NCBI GenBank assembly: GCA_937920105.1
Contig: CALETH010000060.1
Coordinates: 1-18,486 of the forward strand
Direction of reading: 5' to 3'
Length of the DNA: 18,486 bases
Source: an uncultured Bacteroidota bacterium
GTDB lineage: Bacteria; Bacteroidota; Ignavibacteria; UBA10030; UBA8401
Shown: one piece after another, positions 15,546 through 18,486 of the stretch
Numbering within the stretch: position 1 is the stretch's first letter
How the letters are laid out: each line of letters begins with the position of its first letter
The notes under the pieces: generated by a model
Database searches by the model: none
The model's input: only the letters and a program-made list of their open reading frames with translations
What the model was told of the DNA's origin: nothing
Made by a program: the position numbers and the translations under genes

Positions 15546-16823
15546 TTATTTTTTTCGAACTTTCAATAACAATCCTTCAATATTTGTAACAATAATAGAA
15601 GTTTCTTTTGAAATTTTTCCTTCATTACTTTCTGCTTTCCAAATTTCTCCTTGAATTCTTACTTCTCCTTTGGGATTTAATTCTGTCAGTGTTATTCCAG
15701 TTTCATTAATAAGACCTTGTATTCCGGTAGAAACTTTTTTCTTTTGTGCTTTGATTCCAGCACCAATCGCGAAAAGAAAAAATCCTGCGGTGCAAAGGAG
15801 AGCAGGGAGAATTACTCCTAAAGAAACTCCAAGAGCAAAATCAAAAGAAGAATCGGAATGAAATAACATGACTGAACCAAAGAAAAATGCAACAAGTCCG
15901 CCAATAGTGAGCATTCCATAACTGGTAATTTTTATTTCTAAAATAAAAAGTATAATACTGATGAGAATAAGTGCAACTCCTGCATAATTTACTGGCAATG
16001 TATTGAGTGAATACAAAGCAAGAACAAGTGCAATCGCACCAACAACTCCGGGAAAAACTGCTCCGGGATTGTAGAGTTCAAAAAATAATCCATAAATTCC
16101 AATCAAAAATAAAATATAGGAAACATTTGGATTACTCAGTAAATCCAATAATTTCATTCTCCAATCCATTTCGTAATTTTTGAGAACAGCATTTTTTGTA
16201 GAAAGTGTTACTATGTGTGTATCAAAAACAATTTTTTTTCCATCTAAAGAATCTAAAACGGCTTGAATTGTTGGAGCAACAAAATCAATAACATGTTGTT
16301 GAAGTGCTTCGGTTTCAGTAATAGAAATACTTTGTCGTACTGCTTTTTCCGCCCATTCTACATTACGATTTCTTTTTTCGGAAATTGTGCGAATAAATGC
16401 AGAAGCATCATTGGTTACTTTTTCAGACATCACAGAATCCATTTCTCCTTGTGTGCTTACGGGATGTGCTGCTCCGATATTTGTTCCAGGAGACATTACT
16501 GCAATATGTGAGGCAAGCGTAATAAAAACTCCTGCTGATGCGGCTTGACTTCCGCTTGGCGTTACATAAACAATAATGGGAATTTTAGACGTAAGAAAAT
16601 TAGAAACTATTTCTCGTGTGGATTCTAATAATCCACCGGGTGTATTTAATTCTATTATAATAGCATGAGCATTTTCTTTTTCTGCTCTGGTTATTTCTTC
16701 GCGAAGATATTCTGATGTTGCGGGATTTATACTTCCATCAATTTTGAGTACGTGAATTGTTTCTGATGAATGGAGTAGGGAAGAGAGTAAAATGAATAAT
16801 AAAATAAAAATATTTTTTTTCAT
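15546..16823 (-). CDS. nfeD: NfeD-type membrane-bound ClpP-class serine protease
   Basis: A 425-residue long-form NfeD. An N-terminal signal peptide (residues 1-20) is followed by a ClpP-like protease domain. The nucleophile is Ser97 in SQAASAGV and the probable base Lys135 in SEKVTNDA, the Ser-Lys dyad known from Pyrococcus PH1510 (Ser97, Lys138). GTNIGAAHPV is the nearby substrate-channel block. About five membrane segments follow from residue 225 to 360, then an OB-fold NfeD domain to the end. It is first in the operon with slipin. The upstream palindrome at 16867-16910 includes a perfect TTGACA on this strand, but no good -10 lies at the right distance. Confidence 0.92.
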   Translation of the reverse strand: MKKNIFILLFILLSSLLHSSETIHVLKIDGSINPATSEYLREEITRAEKENAHAIIIELNTPGGLLESTREIVSNFLTSKIPIIVYVTPSGSQAASAGVFITLASHIAVMSPGTNIGAAHPVSTQGEMDSVMSEKVTNDASAFIRTISEKRNRNVEWAEKAVRQSISITETEALQQHVIDFVAPTIQAVLDSLDGKKIVFDTHIVTLSTKNAVLKNYEMDWRMKLLDLLSNPNVSYILFLIGIYGLFFELYNPGAVFPGVVGAIALVLALYSLNTLPVNYAGVALILISIILFILEIKITSYGMLTIGGLVAFFFGSVMLFHSDSSFDFALGVSLGVILPALLCTAGFFLFAIGAGIKAQKKKVSTGIQGLINETGITLTELNPKGEVRIQGEIWKAESNEGKISKETSIIVTNIEGLLLKVRKK

Positions 16824-16866
16824 TATTTAGATATTAAAATAATACTATTTAAATGTAACTCATTAG

Positions 16867-16910
16867 AAATTTGTCAAGTTTTAAATTCGCTGTGGCGGAT
16901 TGACAAATCT
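16867..16910. repeat. Inverted repeat, copy B of the dispersed TTTGTCAAG family
   Basis: ATTTGTCAA (16869-16877) and TTGACAAAT (16900-16908) pair perfectly. The 22-nt centre contains a smaller GC-rich hairpin, TTCGC-TGTG-GCGGA. The left half, ATTTGTCAAGTTTTAAA, matches the minus strand of the palindrome at 7613-7645 with one T difference, and both end in ACAAATCT. Confidence 0.75.
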
Positions 16911-16990
16911 TTGGAAAAAGATTTAATAAAGGTAAGTATAGAAAAGTGAGAAAACAAGATTAAAAAATTTTGTTGTGATATTCGTTCTTA

Positions 16991-17025
16991 TAAAAAATAA
17001 AAGGATGGTTGTTACAACCACCCTT
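16991..17025 (-). terminator. Intrinsic terminator of the S46 peptidase gene
   Basis: Read on the minus strand, a 12-bp stem (AAGGGTGGTTGT / ACAACCATCCTT, one mismatch) is followed by TTTTATTTTTT. It lies 31 bp after the peptidase stop codon, in the right direction to end that transcript. The rest of the 233-bp spacer 16824-17056 holds the repeat at 16867 and otherwise nothing I can identify. Confidence 0.8.
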
Positions 17026-17056
17026 AACTAATAATTACTTATAATGATTAATAAAC

Positions 17057-18240
17057 TTATTTCTTTTTTACATTTTCAATTTCATTCGCGAGAGAACTTG
17101 CATCGTAAAGTTTTCGCAAAGTTTCAATCATGACTCCGGGGTGTACGGCTATGGTACGATTTTTTTCTTCTTCATAGATAAAACTTCCGGGAAGACTTTC
17201 AATATTTCCATCAAATACTAAACCAACAACTTCACCGTTTGCATTAATAACTGGTGAACCGGAATTTCCACCAATAATATCATTAGTAGTAATAAAATTC
17301 ATTGGTGTTGCGAGACTAAGTTTATTGATATTATCGGTAAAACGTTTTGGTAATCCAAAATCTCCTTGGTAGCCGAAACTTATTGCACGGTCATACAATC
17401 CGTACATCGTTGTTATGACCGGTGCTTTTGTTCCGTTCATGGGATATCCTTTAACTGTTCCGTAGGAAAGTCGTAATGTAAAGTTTGCATCGGGATAAAG
17501 ATTTTTTCCGTACACTGCAAAACGTGCTTTAGCAATTTTTTCACTTGCAGATGTGATAACACTATTCACATTTTTTTCCATCCATTCTCGCATTTCATCT
17601 CCATAGGGAACAAGTTTTCTTGCAAGAATTATCATTGGGTCTGTTGATTTATTGACGGCATCAATTCCACCTTCTACTAAAGTTTTTCTAAATGATGGGT
17701 CTGCAAGTTTTGTTCCGCTAACTAATTCTTTTGCTTGTGCTTCGGGTGTTTTTCCATCTAAAAGAATTTTTACATAGTTATCATCATTTCCTAAATTTTC
17801 TGATGCCTCTTTGATACGGTCTGCAAGTTGTAATTCTTCTAAATCAGGATAGATTGGAGCAGGAGAGTAGAGTTGCATATTGGTAGATGCAAGATTGGCA
17901 TCTTGATATTGTGGTAGGCGTTCTCCATTTGGTTTTTTGATTTCATTCACATAGCGGACAATATTTATTGCTGTTGTTGCTAATCTTCCAGAAACTCCAC
18001 GATAATTACTTTTGATAAACATTGTTTGTGAACGTTTTACCGCCGTTGCAATAGAATCCCAAGCCCAACCATATTCTTTTTTCCATTCAGGATTTGTATT
18101 TACTTTTTCTTGCAATGTTTTTTCTTCTTGCATTTTTTTTGTCATTAAATTTTTATCTATTAAACCAGAAAGTTCGCCAGTAAATACTTTGAGGGCGTTT
18201 TCTATGCCAAGAATTTGTGCCATTGCACGACGTTTTTGTT
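17057..18240 (-). CDS. S46 dipeptidyl-peptidase (DPP7-like), N-terminal half missing at a chimeric junction
   Basis: About 393 residues of the C-terminal half of a family S46 serine exopeptidase, which removes dipeptides from peptide N-termini in the periplasm. The catalytic serine is in GGNSGSP (codon 17261-17263), with TTNDIIGGNSGSPVINANGE in family form. 18 residues later stands Gly (codon 17207-17209, VFDGN). In Porphyromonas gingivalis this position is Gly673 in DPP7 (hydrophobic P1) and Arg673 in DPP11 (acidic P1), so DPP7-like specificity is suggested. Full members have about 700-720 residues; the region holding the signal peptide and the catalytic His and Asp is absent. At about 18240 the DNA changes to unrelated GC-rich sequence. 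The reading frame happens to stay open to an ATG at 18433, but those residues are the antisense of another gene and should be ignored. A terminator follows the stop. Confidence 0.88.
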
Positions 18241-18248
18241 CCGCCTTG
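18236..18248. other. Probable assembly chimera junction
   Basis: GC content and gene content change within a few bases here. The S46 peptidase (minus) loses its N-terminal half and the secreted protein (plus) loses its start at the same point. No transposase, integrase, tRNA or repeat is seen at the break. The exact base cannot be set because the boundary codons fit either side. Confidence 0.8.
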
Positions 18249-18486
18249 GCCCTTGTGGTGGCTGTCGGCTCGACGGCCGCTGCCGCTGATTGGGGAACGA
18301 TCAAAGGGAAGTTCGTCCTCAAGGGAGACGTGAAGGCCGAGAAGATCGTCCCTAACAAAGACACGGAATACTGCTCCAAGCATGAGTTAGTTGATGAATC
18401 GGTGGTCGTCGGCGCTGGCGGCGAATTGGCCAACGTCTTCGTCTACTTGAATCCGGGGCGCGGCAAGAAAGTCGACGTTCATCCCG
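18243..18486 (+). CDS. Partial secreted protein of planctomycete style (foreign fragment, no start or stop)
   Basis: From 18243 the plus strand has an uninterrupted frame of 81 codons to the window end, beginning ALALVVAVGSTAAAADWG, which reads as the hydrophobic core and cleavage site of a signal peptide. It continues with mature sequence such as TIKGKFVLKGD, a CSKHELVDESVVVG block and LANVFVYLNPGRGKK. I recall near-identical patterns in abundant secreted hypothetical proteins of Planctomycetes, some annotated as cupredoxin- or methylamine-utilisation-like; that match is from memory. GC is about 58% by hand count (144 of 246 bases from 18241), against roughly 30% elsewhere. The start codon is lost at the junction and the end lies outside the window. 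Coding status is likely; membership of this genome is doubtful. Confidence 0.7.

Noticed and set aside
17057..18433. A complete 458-residue peptidase starting at the ATG at 18433
   Set aside because: The first ~65 residues are the antisense of a GC-rich gene that has a convincing plus-strand frame with a signal peptide; they are low in family character and lie beyond the composition break near 18240.
18243..18486. Recent horizontal transfer of a planctomycete gene into this genome
   Set aside because: The join destroys two genes at once and has no integrase, transposase or repeat; a misassembly explains it more simply. Read mapping would decide.
1..18486. CRISPR array, toxin-antitoxin, phage or other defence system
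   Set aside because: No repeat-spacer pattern, no small paired genes and no phage or nuclease/helicase genes were found in any region.

Overview
The window is AT-rich (roughly 30% GC by eye) and gene-dense. It looks like a genome fragment from the FCB/Bacteroidota-Chlorobi side of the tree. I favour an Ignavibacteria/Kapaibacteria-like lineage over a typical Bacteroidetes one. The reasons are the 'GCHLAGDGDYG' form of Lgt, an S46 dipeptidyl-peptidase, a lone FtsE, clear AAGGAG Shine-Dalgarno sites and sigma-70-like promoters. This placement is inference; no rRNA or other taxonomic marker is present.

Layout. (1) Positions 60-6331 (+): a tightly overlapping surface-polysaccharide operon with a FemAB/GNAT-like transferase, an AsnB-type amidotransferase, a NodB/WalW-like polysaccharide deacetylase and two GT4 glycosyltransferases. 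A third GT4-like gene (6315-7598, -) converges on it with overlapping 3' ends. (2) 7599-7806: divergent spacer with two inverted repeats and a good promoter. (3) 7807-11127 (+): housekeeping run of PTS IIA (ptsN-like), hisS, lgt and rlmB. (4) 11290-11859 (+): small lipoprotein of unknown function with its own promoter and terminator. (5) 12022-13848 (+): a stand-alone receiver protein followed by an NtrC-type sigma-54 activator with a very similar receiver; the activator has GAFTNA instead of GAFTGA. (6) 13829-14509 (-): ftsE, convergent and overlapping the activator. (7) 14510-14731: non-coding, with a REP-like composite palindrome and a second hairpin. (8) 14732-16823 (-): nfeD-slipin operon (membrane serine protease plus stomatin-like scaffold). 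(9) 17057-about 18240 (-): the C-terminal half of an S46 dipeptidyl-peptidase.

The most important observation is at the right edge. At about 18236-18248 the sequence switches abruptly from about 30-38% GC to about 58% GC. The S46 gene is cut in mid-protein, and from 18243 the plus strand encodes the start of an unrelated secreted protein of planctomycete style. Both genes are broken at the same point, which is what an assembly chimera looks like. The apparent open frame that continues the peptidase to 18433 is an artefact, and the last ~250 bp should not be assigned to this organism.

I found no convincing new multi-gene system. The remaining interest lies in the polysaccharide cluster, whose first three gene types recall exosortase (XrtA)-linked loci, the duplicated receivers with the GAFTNA variant, and a family of intergenic inverted repeats shared between distant spacers.
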